The notes under the pieces are model-generated. The model was not told where the DNA came from and searched no databases. It saw only the letters and a program-made list of their open reading frames with translations. A stretch of 64,000 nucleotides of DNA from Hyphomicrobiales bacterium (GTDB lineage Bacteria; Pseudomonadota; Alphaproteobacteria; Rhizobiales; Rhizobiaceae): the NCBI GenBank assembly GCA_900472395.1, contig UCHV01000021.1, positions 62,001 through 126,000 on the forward strand, in the 5' to 3' direction. Each line of letters starts with the position of its first letter. Within the stretch, counting starts at the first letter, position 1. Shown piece by piece: positions 1 to 8,293 of this stretch. The position numbers and the translations under genes were made by a program.

Positions 1-527
1 ATGAGAAAGGTCGGGTAGGTGAAGATCAGCGCCAGACGGCTGTCATAGATACCGAGCTTGAAGACGATGAAGGCAAGCGGAATGAACAGGATCGATGGCG
101 GGATCAGATAGGCGAGGAAAATCACAAGGCCGACCTGCCGCGAACCGGTGAAACGGATGCGTTCGATGGCATAGGCGCCAAGTACCGAGGCCACCAGAGA
201 CAGGGCGGTGGAGCCGACCGCAACCAGCATCGTGTTCCAAAGCCAGCCGGGATAGGAGGTTTCGAAGAACAGGTATTTGATATGGTCCAGCGTGGCGCCG
301 ACCACCCAGAACGGGCTGTAATTGTTGTAATCGGTCAGCTGGTCGTTGGGCTTCACCGCCGTGATCGCCATCCAGTAGAATGGGAAAAGCAGTACGAAGG
401 TGAAGACGGCCATCGGCAGGTACAGCGTCACGACGCGGCGCGGCAGGCGGTTGAGATAGCTCATGCCCTCTGCATTGTCAGTCAGGACGGCGTCAGTCGG
501 GCGAGTGGTGGTGGTTTGTGTGGTCAT
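1..527 (-). CDS. Carbohydrate ABC transporter permease, MalG type (partial)
   Basis: Inner-membrane subunit of a sugar importer. Reading leftwards from the ATG at 527, the frame stays open to the window edge, giving about 175 residues. The N-terminus is a polar, Thr-rich stretch. A first membrane helix follows (LYLPMAVFTFVLLFPFYWM), then the typical ITAVKP segment and further hydrophobic segments. The C-terminal half, which should hold the EAA loop that contacts the ATPase, lies outside the window. It is 12 bp downstream of the partner permease and belongs to the same operon. Family assignment is secure from context and helix pattern; the substrate is unknown. The gene is cut by the window edge and is not a pseudogene as far as visible. 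Confidence 0.88.
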   Translation of the reverse strand, partial: MTTQTTTTRPTDAVLTDNAEGMSYLNRLPRRVVTLYLPMAVFTFVLLFPFYWMAITAVKPNDQLTDYNNYSPFWVVGATLDHIKYLFFETSYPGWLWNTMLVAVGSTALSLVASVLGAYAIERIRFTGSRQVGLVIFLAYLIPPSILFIPLAFIVFKLGIYDSRLALIFTYPTFL

Positions 528-539
528 CGGTCTGTTCCC

Positions 540-1472
540 TCAATCCTGTCCGCCCTGCTGCCATTTGCGGCGTTGCAGTCCGAAGAAGCTGAACATGATG
601 GCGGCGAGCAGGAAGGGAACCATAGCAACGGCGATCGCCGCACCTTCGCCCAACTGTCCGCCGGGAATGCCGCGCTGGAAGGACAAGGTCGCCATCAGAT
701 GTGTGGCGTTGACCGGGCCGCCCTTGGTCAGCACGTAGATCAGCTGGAAATCGGTGAATGTGAAGAGCACCGAGAAGGTCATGACGACAGCGATGATCGG
801 CGTCAGCATCGGCAGCGTCACATATCGAAAACGCTGCCAGCCGGAGGCGCCATCCAGCGATGCCGCTTCCTGCAGCGAGGCGGGAATGGTCTGCAGGCCG
901 GCGAGCAGCGAGATCGCCACGAAGGGAATGCCGCGCCAGACATTGGCCAGGATCACCGAGATGCGGGCGTTGGTCGGATCGCCGAGAAAGTTGATCGGCC
1001 CATTGATCAGGCCGAGCTGCATCAGCGACCACGAGATGATCGAGAACTGGGAATCGTAGATCCACCAGAAGGCGAGGGCTGAGAGAACGGTCGGCACGAC
1101 CCAAGGCAGCAGGATGATGGCGCGGAAGAAGGATTTGAACGGCAGGTGCTGGTTCAAGAGCAGCGCCAGCCAGAGGCCAAGGCCGAATTTCAGCACGGAC
1201 GCGACAAACGTGTAAAGCACGGTGTTGAACACCGACAGCCAGAAGACGTCGTCTTCCATCAGGAACTGATAGTTTTCCAGCCCGATGAAAATGCCGTCGC
1301 GGCCGATCTTGGTATCGGTGAAGCCGAGCCAGACACCCAATCCCAGCGGATAGGTGAGAAAACACAAAAGAAAGATCGCTGCCGGCAGCATGAACAGGGC
1401 GCCGAGCACATTGTTGTTCTGCAAGAGCGAGTAGAATGGCCCTCGCGTTTCCTTAGGTATCACCGTCGCCAT
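540..1472 (-). CDS. Carbohydrate ABC transporter permease, MalF type
   Basis: Inner-membrane permease of a sugar importer, 310 residues. After a short cytoplasmic start it has a first helix (GALFMLPAAIFLLCFLTYPL) and the usual 'TYPLGLGVWLGFTDT' region of MalF/UgpA-type permeases. An EAA-type loop (EAASLDGASGWQRFRYVTLPM) lies near residue 210 and couples to the ATPase. The start at 1472 is preferred over a longer frame because GGAGG lies just upstream at normal spacing. It follows the binding-protein gene and precedes the second permease. The family is clear and the substrate is not; the adjacent dehydrogenases suggest a sugar, polyol or sugar acid. Confidence 0.92.
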   Translation of the reverse strand: MATVIPKETRGPFYSLLQNNNVLGALFMLPAAIFLLCFLTYPLGLGVWLGFTDTKIGRDGIFIGLENYQFLMEDDVFWLSVFNTVLYTFVASVLKFGLGLWLALLLNQHLPFKSFFRAIILLPWVVPTVLSALAFWWIYDSQFSIISWSLMQLGLINGPINFLGDPTNARISVILANVWRGIPFVAISLLAGLQTIPASLQEAASLDGASGWQRFRYVTLPMLTPIIAVVMTFSVLFTFTDFQLIYVLTKGGPVNATHLMATLSFQRGIPGGQLGEGAAIAVAMVPFLLAAIMFSFFGLQRRKWQQGGQD

Positions 1473-1540
1473 GACACGCCTCCAGATGAATGATGGCGAC
1501 ACGCCGAGAGCGGCGTGTCGCGTGACGTCATGTGGTCAGG

Positions 1541-2845
1541 TCAGACGCGGTAATAACGGTTGGCGCGGCGTTCGGCCTCCTTCATGGCATCTTCTGGCGA
1601 GCGCTGACCCGTGACGGCGGCAGCGAACATGTCCACCAGAACGTAATCGGCCATGGTGGCGGCCGAGGCATATCCAAGCGGACCGGCATAACCGTTCGGG
1701 CGCAGGGTTTCCGATGCGCGAGCGTAAGGGGCATGGATCGGATCTGCCGTCCAGATGGGGTTTTTCGCATAAGCCTTGAGAGCCTGGCAGCAATAGGCAC
1801 TGGAGCCCTGGATCCAGGCATTCATCTGGTCGGCTTCCATCATGAACTTGATATAGGCCTTGGCCGCTTCGGGGTATTTCGTATGCTTGAACAGCAGAAG
1901 AGAACTGGTCTGGTGCAGTTCCACGCTCTTGCCGATCGGGCCGATCGGGAAGTTCGTGGTGCGGATGTCGGCAGCGATTTCCGCCAGTTTCGGATCGCCT
2001 TTGGCGGTGTAATAAACCGACACGCCATTGGCGATCAGCGATACCTGGCCGGCGAGGAAGGCGCGGTTGTTGTTGACGTCCTGCCAGCTTTCCGTGCCCG
2101 GAATGAAGGTGGCGTAAAGCTCCTTGGCATAATTGATCGCGGCCAGCGTTTCCGGGCTGTTGATCGTTACCTTGCCATCGGCATCGACCATCTGGGCGCC
2201 GTGGCTCCACAGCAGCCAATGGGCATAATTGTTGCCATCGCCGACGGCCTTGCCATGCGGGAAGCCGGCGGGCGTGCCCTTGGCCTTCATCGCCTTGCAG
2301 AGTTCGAGGAAACCGGCCGTATCTTTCGGGAACTCGTTGAAACCGGCCGCCTTGACGTGGCTGTCACGATAGACGACCGCATTGCCGATGGCGGCCAGTG
2401 GCATGGCAATGAACTGGTCGCCGCGTGCGGCATATCCCTTGGCGCCCTCGTACCAGCCGCCGTATTTGCCACCCAGATAGTTGGCAAGTTCGGTAAGGTC
2501 CACCAGCTTGTCGGGATACTGGTGCGCGTCGTCGAACCAGCACATCACGAGGTCGGGGCCGGAACCGACATTGGCGGCAACGGCTGCCTTGGGACGAATG
2601 TCTTCCCAGCTTTCCTTGTCGACACGCACTTCGACGCCGGTCGCCTCGGTGAATTTTTTGGTATTGGCGAGCCACGCCTCTTCGTCACCCTTCACAAAGG
2701 GCGTCCAGCGCAAGAGCCTCAAGCTTGCGCCGCTTTCCGGTTTGTAGGCCGGTTCGGCCTGCGCAAAGGTCGGGCGGATGCCTAAGCCGGCAACGCCGGC
2801 CGTCGCCGCTGTTACTGCGAGAAAGTCACGTCTTCTGATCGTCAT
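1541..2845 (-). CDS. Extracellular sugar-binding protein of ABC importer, Tat-type signal
   Basis: Periplasmic solute-binding protein, family 1 (MalE/UgpB-like), 434 residues. The N-terminus MTIRRRDFLAVTAA is a twin-arginine-type signal followed by a hydrophobic stretch ending near AQA, so it is probably exported folded. The start at 2845 is fixed by a strong GGAGGAGG ribosome-binding site; the in-frame extension upstream has no such site. The mature part shows the usual family pattern (LRLLRWTPFVKGDE near the start, MPLAAIGNAVVYR in the ligand-cleft region). It sits between the ATPase gene and the permease genes of the same operon. The ligand is not identifiable from sequence alone. Confidence 0.92.
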   Translation of the reverse strand: MTIRRRDFLAVTAATAGVAGLGIRPTFAQAEPAYKPESGASLRLLRWTPFVKGDEEAWLANTKKFTEATGVEVRVDKESWEDIRPKAAVAANVGSGPDLVMCWFDDAHQYPDKLVDLTELANYLGGKYGGWYEGAKGYAARGDQFIAMPLAAIGNAVVYRDSHVKAAGFNEFPKDTAGFLELCKAMKAKGTPAGFPHGKAVGDGNNYAHWLLWSHGAQMVDADGKVTINSPETLAAINYAKELYATFIPGTESWQDVNNNRAFLAGQVSLIANGVSVYYTAKGDPKLAEIAADIRTTNFPIGPIGKSVELHQTSSLLLFKHTKYPEAAKAYIKFMMEADQMNAWIQGSSAYCCQALKAYAKNPIWTADPIHAPYARASETLRPNGYAGPLGYASAATMADYVLVDMFAAAVTGQRSPEDAMKEAERRANRYYRV

Positions 2846-2997
2846 GATATTCCTCCTCCAGGATGCGGGCAAAACTTCCCGGCATTCACTTTCCCGCTTG
2901 GTGAATGGCGGCCGTTGCATTCTCGGCATGCGGAATGCGCCGACGATGGTGGTGAACGGGAAGGCTCCTCTTCCTGCCCGTCGCCATCCTCGCGGTA

Positions 2998-4065
2998 TCA
3001 GTGGGTCAGCCTCTTGCCGCTTGTCGCATCAAAGAGATGGATATTGGCGGCGTCTATCGAAACGCGCAGGCTTTCACCCGGTCTTGCGTTCACCCTTTCG
3101 CGGAATACGCAATTGGCATCGGTTCCGCCCAACCGCACGGTGAGATGCGTTTCGTAACCGGTCGGCTCGATCACCACGATCTCGACGGGAATTCCGTCTG
3201 CATCGAGCGCAATATATTCGGGGCGCAGACCGTAAACGAGGTCGCGGCCAACCGCTTCCGCCGGAGCATTGGCAACCGGCAGAACGGTGCCGTCCGTGGC
3301 CATGAAGCGGCTGCGATCCTGAGGATCGAGTTTCCCCTTGATCATGTTCATGGCGGGCGAGCCGATGAAACCGGCGACGAACAGGTTGGCCGGCTGATCG
3401 TAAAGCTCCAGCGGGCTGCCGATCTGCTCGACGATGCCGTCGTGCATGACGACGATCTTGTCGGCCATGGTCATCGCCTCGATCTGGTCGTGCGTGACAT
3501 AGACGGTGGTGGTCTTCAGCCGCTGATGCAGTTCCTTGATCTCGGCGCGCATGGCGACGCGCAGTTTTGCATCGAGGTTGGAGAGCGGCTCGTCGAACAG
3601 GAAGACTTTTGGATCACGCACGATGGCGCGGCCCATGGCAACACGCTGGCGCTGGCCGCCGGACAGCTGGCGGGGATAGCGTTCCAGCAGCTTGTCGAGA
3701 CCCAGAATGCCGGCAGCATATTGTACGCGCTTGGCGGCTTCTTCCTTCGGCGCCTTGTTGAGCATGAGCGAAAACGCCATGTTCTGTTCCACCGTCATGT
3801 GCGGATAAAGCGCGTAGTTCTGGAACACCATGGCGATGTCGCGTTCCTTGGGCGGAAGCGTGTTGACCACCTGCCCGCCGATGCTGATCTCGCCGCCGGA
3901 AATGTTCTCGAGACCCGCGAGCATGCGCAGCAGCGTCGATTTTCCGCAACCGGAGGGGCCGACGAGGATGACGAACTCGCCATCGGCGATCTCGATGTCC
4001 ACACCCTTGATGACCGGAAATGCGCCGAACGATTTTCGAACATCGGTGAACTGAACGTCTGCCAT
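2998..4065 (-). CDS. Sugar ABC transporter ATP-binding protein (UgpC/MalK type)
   Basis: Cytoplasmic ATPase that energises the importer, 355 residues. The ABC domain has Walker A GPSGCGKST, signature LSGGQRQRVAMGRA, Walker B VFLFDEPLSNLDAK and the switch-histidine segment YVTHDQIEA. It is followed by the C-terminal OB-fold (TOBE) extension of the MalK/UgpC class, which explains the 355-residue length. It lies about 150 bp upstream of the binding-protein gene and about 70 bp downstream of the SDR gene, within a unidirectional series. Function is secure; substrate unknown. Confidence 0.94.
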   Translation of the reverse strand: MADVQFTDVRKSFGAFPVIKGVDIEIADGEFVILVGPSGCGKSTLLRMLAGLENISGGEISIGGQVVNTLPPKERDIAMVFQNYALYPHMTVEQNMAFSLMLNKAPKEEAAKRVQYAAGILGLDKLLERYPRQLSGGQRQRVAMGRAIVRDPKVFLFDEPLSNLDAKLRVAMRAEIKELHQRLKTTTVYVTHDQIEAMTMADKIVVMHDGIVEQIGSPLELYDQPANLFVAGFIGSPAMNMIKGKLDPQDRSRFMATDGTVLPVANAPAEAVGRDLVYGLRPEYIALDADGIPVEIVVIEPTGYETHLTVRLGGTDANCVFRERVNARPGESLRVSIDAANIHLFDATSGKRLTH

Positions 4066-4133
4066 GCTCCCTCCCTGGGTATGTTATGAATTCCCGTCTT
4101 ATCCGCCTGTGTATGCGATTGCTGTCTTCGTTT

Positions 4134-4904
4134 TCAGCCGCGCCCGACAAAGGGCATTTTGGTCGCCATCACCGTCATCGTCAGCACATTGGCATCGAGC
4201 GGCAGGCTGGCCATATAAACGACGGCATTGGCGATATGGCTCGCATCTATGGTCGGTTCGACGGCGATGTCGCCGTTTGCCTGCGCCACGCCCTTCGCCA
4301 TCTTCCGTGTCATCTCCGTCGAAGCGTTGCCGATATCGATCTGGCCACAGGCGATATCGAAATGCCGGCCGTCGAGCGCGGTGGATTTGGTGAGGCCGGT
4401 GATGGCGTGTTTGGTGGCGGTGTAGGGTGCCGTATTGGGGCGCGGCGTCGTCGCCGAAATCGAGCCGTTATTGATGATGCGGCCACCACGCGGCTGCTGC
4501 GCCTTCATCAACCGGAATGCCTGCTGGGTGCAGAGGAACGCGCCGGTCAGGTTGGCTGAGACGATGGCGTTCCAGTCCTCGAAGGACAGTTCTTCCATCG
4601 GCACGTTTGGAACGTTGATGCCGGCATTGTTTACCAGCACATCGAGCCGGCCGTACTTTTCGGAAATCCCGTCGAACAGCGCACGGACCGAGGCAGGGTC
4701 GCCGACATCTGCGGACACGGCCAGAAACTCGGCTCCGGTTTCACTTGCCAGTTCCGTAGCGGCGGATTTCAGCACGTCCTCGCGGCGGCCGGATATCACG
4801 ACCGTATAGCCCGCATCACCAAGTGCCTTGGCGATGGCACGGCCGACACCGGTGCCGCCACCCGTGACCAATGCGATCTTCCCGCTTTTATCCGTCACCG
4901 TCAT
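4134..4904 (-). CDS. SDR-family NAD(P)-dependent oxidoreductase
   Basis: Classical short-chain dehydrogenase of 256 residues. It has the cofactor motif TGGGTGVG (residues 14-21), NNAG (92-95), and a catalytic set of Ser148 and Tyr161-x3-Lys165 in YTATK. All key residues are present, so it should be active. The start overlaps the end of the DenD-like gene by 4 bp, indicating translational coupling. Placement between that gene and a sugar ABC importer suggests oxidation of the imported sugar, polyol or sugar acid. The exact substrate cannot be read from the sequence. Confidence 0.9.
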   Translation of the reverse strand: MTVTDKSGKIALVTGGGTGVGRAIAKALGDAGYTVVISGRREDVLKSAATELASETGAEFLAVSADVGDPASVRALFDGISEKYGRLDVLVNNAGINVPNVPMEELSFEDWNAIVSANLTGAFLCTQQAFRLMKAQQPRGGRIINNGSISATTPRPNTAPYTATKHAITGLTKSTALDGRHFDIACGQIDIGNASTEMTRKMAKGVAQANGDIAVEPTIDASHIANAVVYMASLPLDANVLTMTVMATKMPFVGRG

Positions 4905-5887
4905 GCAATTTTACCTTCAAGTTCGTCTTCGATATGCGCCTGCACGATCTCGTCGAAACTGGTTTCCGCCTTGAAGCCCAGGGAGGATGCCCGTCGTGCA
5001 TCGAATTGCGTCGCCCAGCCGGCAACGATACGCTCGATCACCGGGTCCGGCTCCTGGCGGATCAGCGCCACGGCCTTGTCGCCGGCAACGCGGCGCAAAG
5101 CCTCGATCTCATCGGCAACAAGCGCCGAAAGCCCCGGCATGGTGAGGTTTCGGCGCGGGCCGATCCTTTGCGTATCGATCGTTGCCGCATGAACGAAAAA
5201 GCCGACGGCCGAGCGCGGGCTGGCGAACCAGTGCCGCACCTGGTCACTGACCGGCAGGATGGCCGGCTGTCCGACCAGCGGTTCACGCAGGATGTTGGAA
5301 AAGAAGCCGGATGCCGCCTTGTTCGGCGCTCCCGGCCGCACGCAGATGGTCGGCAGTCGGATGCCGATGCCGTCGAAAATGCCACGGCGGGAATAGTCTG
5401 CGAGCAGCAGTTCGGCAATCGCCTTCTGGGTGCCGTAGCTGGTCAGTGGCGTGGTGAAGAACTCGTCGGGAATGATATCCGGGAAGGGCGTGCCGAATAC
5501 GGCGATCGACGAGGCGAAGACGAAACGCGGGACGTAGGCTTCTTTCAGGCCCTCGTGACGGATCGCTTCGAACAGTGCCCGCGTGCCGTCGAGATTGACG
5601 GAATACCCCTTGTCGAAATCGGCTTCGGCTTCGCCCGAAACGATGGCGGCGAGATGAAAGATCAGGTCCGGGCGCGTGGCAATCAGTTTCGGGGCGACGG
5701 AGCCGTCGGCAAGATCGGCCGTCTGCGCGGTCGTGATGGCATGCAATGCGGATGGTACCGGCGGCTGAAAGGCATCCACCAGCGTCAGTCGGCTGATCTC
5801 GCCACCCAGGATTTGCGGGCTTGAGGCAATCTTATCGACCAGTTTGCGACCCACCATGCCCGCCGCACCCAAAATCATCACGTGCAT
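4901..5887 (-). CDS. denD: NAD-dependent epimerase/dehydratase, D-erythronate dehydrogenase-like
   Basis: Extended SDR of 328 residues. It shows the Rossmann motif GAAGMVGRK at the N-terminus, a catalytic Ser in FASSIAVFG (126-127) and Tyr151-x3-Lys155 in SYGTQK. The start [11 protein letters not shown] and the [21 protein letters not shown] segment are those I associate with the DenD family, which oxidises D-erythronate to 2-keto-D-erythronate. It is the first gene of the leftward operon leading into the sugar importer, and diverges from a LacI regulator. The name is a family-level call. A related four- or five-carbon acid or a deoxy-sugar acid is equally possible, because the usual partners DenK and OtnC/OtnI are not seen here. 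Confidence 0.68.
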   Translation of the reverse strand: MHVMILGAAGMVGRKLVDKIASSPQILGGEISRLTLVDAFQPPVPSALHAITTAQTADLADGSVAPKLIATRPDLIFHLAAIVSGEAEADFDKGYSVNLDGTRALFEAIRHEGLKEAYVPRFVFASSIAVFGTPFPDIIPDEFFTTPLTSYGTQKAIAELLLADYSRRGIFDGIGIRLPTICVRPGAPNKAASGFFSNILREPLVGQPAILPVSDQVRHWFASPRSAVGFFVHAATIDTQRIGPRRNLTMPGLSALVADEIEALRRVAGDKAVALIRQEPDPVIERIVAGWATQFDARRASSLGFKAETSFDEIVQAHIEDELEGKIA

Positions 5888-6090
5888 TCCGGCTTTTCCT
5901 CCCAGTTCCGCTTTCGATTTGTCTTGCCTTGGATTTTCGAGATCGATCCGATCCGTCTTAAGGTTCGCTCCTCACTTCGAACCCTGGACGATCACGCATG
6001 CCTTGCACCTGCTCCGTGTATTCTGCGCTCGCGCCGGATCACTGGCCGGCATGCGTCCTGCAACCCTGAAAGGCATATTGCTTGCATGAC

Positions 6091-6104
6091 GCGATCATGA
6101 TCGC
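6091..6104. promoter_or_regulatory. 14-bp perfect palindrome GCGATCATGATCGC
   Basis: A perfect palindrome about 200 bp upstream of the denD-like start and 250 bp upstream of the LacI gene. It could be an operator or chance. The binding protein is unknown and there is no second copy in this gap. Confidence 0.3.
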
Positions 6105-6263
6105 AATCGGACATAAGTCGGATGTTTTCAGGTCGGCCGGCAGCGAGCCACCTCGCCCGGAGCGATGGTTTGCGGCGTGATCCTATCGGCTGAACGCCAA
6201 TAGAGACGTTTTTCGGAATATCCTGCACGGCGTCTCCTCCCCAGGCTGCCACACAAGTGCCGT

Positions 6264-6281
6264 GATAACGGTACCGGTATC
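6264..6281. promoter_or_regulatory. Candidate LacI/GntR-type operator
   Basis: GATAACGGTACCGGTATC is an 18-bp palindrome broken at one position pair, centred between 6272 and 6273. It has the central CG-rich dyad typical of LacI-family sites. The next bases (GGTAACAT) resemble a half-site of the E. coli GntR operator. It lies 68 bp before the proposed start of the LacI-family gene, so autoregulation and control of the divergent operon are likely. Inference from position and symmetry only. Confidence 0.55.
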
Positions 6282-6348
6282 GGTAACATGGGCGATTTTG
6301 TTAATTTATGTCAAGCGTGGACAGTTTCGTTCCGTTCACAAACGTCCT

Positions 6349-7431
6349 ATGACTATCCCTATCGCGGGCATGTCGCCTCTGGATTTCGAGGATCCATCAG
6401 AGATGCGCAGATCCACTCTTGAAGAAGTTGCAGCGCTTGCCGGCGTCAGCAAGATGACCGCGTCGCGCGCCCTGCGCGGGGCCTCCGACGTGGCGCAGGA
6501 TACCCGCGAACGCGTGCAGCATGCCGCCGAGCGGTTGAGTTACGTCGCCAATCGGCTGGCGCTCTCCCTGTCTTCCCAGCGCACCAATCTTGTCGCGGTG
6601 GTTGTGCCCAGCATGTCCAACACGGTTTTCCCCGAAGTGCTTTCCGGGATTACGACGGGACTGGAAGGCTCGGGTATGCAGGCCGTGTTCGGGATTTCCG
6701 ATTACGATGCCGACAAGGAACGCGATATCATCCGCGACATGCTGTCATGGCAGCCGGCCGCGATTGTCGTGACCGGCCTCGATCAACCGGAAGAAACGGT
6801 TCGCATGCTCAAGGCGGCGGACATTCCGGTCATTCAGGTCATGGATCTCGATGGCACGCCGGTTGATTTCAATGTCGGCCTTTCGCATGGCGAAGCCGGG
6901 CGCGACATGGCAAAAGCGCTTCTGGCTGCCGGTCGTAGAAAGATCGCCTATATCGGCAGTGCGCTGGACAAGGATTTGCGCGCCGGCAAGCGCAAGGCGG
7001 CTTTCGAACAGGTATTGCTGGCGCAAGGCCTTGGGCTGGTTTCACACCGCATCGGTGACGATTTCTCCTCCATCGCGCTTGGCAAACGGTTGACCGCCGA
7101 CATGCTGGCCTCGCGTTCCGATATCGACTCGATCTATTATTCCAATGACGACATGGCGGCGGGCGGGCTTTTTGCCTGCATGGAAGCCGGCATCGCTGTT
7201 CCATCGCAGATCCTGCTTGCCGGTTTCAACGGTCTGGATCTTACGGACTGCCTGCCGGCACTGATCGCGACAAGTCGGTCGCCGCGTCGGGCGATGGGGG
7301 AGATTACCGCCAAGCTCATCACCGATGTGATGGCGAACGGCAGGGTATCGGGGCCGAAGACGATTGCGTTCAAACCGCCGATCATCGGCCTGGAGGGGGC
7401 TGCGGCGGGCCTCGCCAAAAAATCGGAATAG
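6349..7431 (+). CDS. LacI-family transcriptional regulator
   Basis: DNA-binding repressor of about 340-360 residues. The helix-turn-helix and hinge are seen in TLEEVAALAGVSKMTASRAL, followed by RVQHAAERLSYVANRLA. The periplasmic-binding-protein-like effector domain follows (NLVAVVVPSMSNTVFPEV), resembling GntR/gluconate-type members. The start is uncertain: ATG at 6349, 6370 and 6403 are in frame and none has a strong ribosome-binding site; 6403 would give the most compact LacI N-terminus. It lies upstream of the aldolase and dld genes and divergent from the importer operon, so it probably senses the imported sugar acid or its product. Confidence 0.88.
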   Translation: MTIPIAGMSPLDFEDPSEMRRSTLEEVAALAGVSKMTASRALRGASDVAQDTRERVQHAAERLSYVANRLALSLSSQRTNLVAVVVPSMSNTVFPEVLSGITTGLEGSGMQAVFGISDYDADKERDIIRDMLSWQPAAIVVTGLDQPEETVRMLKAADIPVIQVMDLDGTPVDFNVGLSHGEAGRDMAKALLAAGRRKIAYIGSALDKDLRAGKRKAAFEQVLLAQGLGLVSHRIGDDFSSIALGKRLTADMLASRSDIDSIYYSNDDMAAGGLFACMEAGIAVPSQILLAGFNGLDLTDCLPALIATSRSPRRAMGEITAKLITDVMANGRVSGPKTIAFKPPIIGLEGAAAGLAKKSE

Positions 7432-7458
7432 CTGCTTTTGAGGAGTATCGGGAGAGAC

Positions 7459-8247
7459 ATGGCAGACAACAAGTTCAAGGCCGCCATCGGTCGGCATCAG
7501 CAGCAGATAGGGCTGTGGCTTTCCACCGGCGAAGCGACCGTCGCCGATATCGTCGGACGCACGGGCTTCGATTGGCTGGTGATCGACGGCGAACATGGGC
7601 CGAACGATTTGCGCAGTATCATGCGTCAACTCCAGGTGCTGGATGGTCTGCCTGTCGAACCGGTGGTGCGTCCGCCGGTCGGCGCGAAGTGGATGATCAA
7701 GCAACTGCTCGATATCGGCGCCCGCACCTTGTTGATCCCGATGGTCAACACGCCGGAAGAGGCGGCTGAATGCGTGCGTTCGGTGCGGTACCCACCCCAT
7801 GGGGACCGCGGCATGGGCGCAATCGTTGCCCGTGCCTCGCGTTACGGCACGGTCGGTGATTACGCCGCCAAGGCCAGCGACGAGATCTGCCTCCTTGTGC
7901 AGGTGGAGACAAAAGAGGCGCTCGACAATCTGCAGGCGATTGCTGAAACCGATGGCGTCGACGGCGTTTTTATCGGACCGGCCGATCTCTCCGCCGACAT
8001 GGGGCAACCGCTGAAAAGCGATGCGGTTCTAACGGCGATCGACAGGGCGATAGAAACAATCGTCGCAGCCGGAAAACCCGCTGGCATCCTGACGTTTGAC
8101 GAGGAACTGAACCGGCGCTTCATCGAAAAAGGCGCGTCCTTCGTGGCGGTCGGCGCCGATCTGACGGTTCTCCTGACAACGCTTGCCTCTCTTGCCAAGC
8201 GTTACAAGGGCAATGATGCCAAGCTGGAAAATGTAAGCAGCTACTGA
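7459..8247 (+). CDS. HpcH/HpaI-family aldolase
   Basis: Class II (metal-dependent) pyruvate aldolase, 262 residues, which splits a 2-keto-3-deoxy acid into pyruvate and an aldehyde. Family marks: LWLSTGEATVADI at the start, FDWLVIDGEHGPND (substrate and metal region), RPPVGAKWMIKQLLDIGA, the metal Glu in LVQVETKEAL, and the Asp in VFIGPADLSADMG. The start at 7459 has GGAGAG upstream; the ORF extension before it has none. It follows the LacI gene by 27 bp and precedes dld, suggesting one operon. 4-Hydroxy-2-oxoheptanedioate and 2-keto-3-deoxy-rhamnonate aldolases are close relatives and cannot be separated by eye. Confidence 0.88.
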   Translation: MADNKFKAAIGRHQQQIGLWLSTGEATVADIVGRTGFDWLVIDGEHGPNDLRSIMRQLQVLDGLPVEPVVRPPVGAKWMIKQLLDIGARTLLIPMVNTPEEAAECVRSVRYPPHGDRGMGAIVARASRYGTVGDYAAKASDEICLLVQVETKEALDNLQAIAETDGVDGVFIGPADLSADMGQPLKSDAVLTAIDRAIETIVAAGKPAGILTFDEELNRRFIEKGASFVAVGADLTVLLTTLASLAKRYKGNDAKLENVSSY

Positions 8248-8293
8248 CCGAATGAGCATGACGGCTCCGTGTCGTTGGGGTGGAAGTATCGGA

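Larger units (their letters stand above)
5888..6348. other. Divergent intergenic control region between denD-like and lacI-type genes
   Basis: No convincing gene is seen in these roughly 460 bases; the short frames lack ribosome-binding sites and family character. The stretch holds a perfect 14-bp palindrome at 6091-6104 and a near-perfect 18-bp LacI-type palindrome at 6264-6281. It must contain the promoters of both flanking units. Confidence 0.6.

Noticed and set aside
282-1082. Long plus-strand frame opposite the permease genes
   Set aside because: Antisense shadow of two clear ABC permeases; composition rich in Arg, His and Gln with no family pattern or ribosome-binding site.
5992-6252. 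86-residue minus-strand frame in the lacI/denD gap
   Set aside because: No ribosome-binding site and no family character; it overlaps the palindromes and probable promoters.
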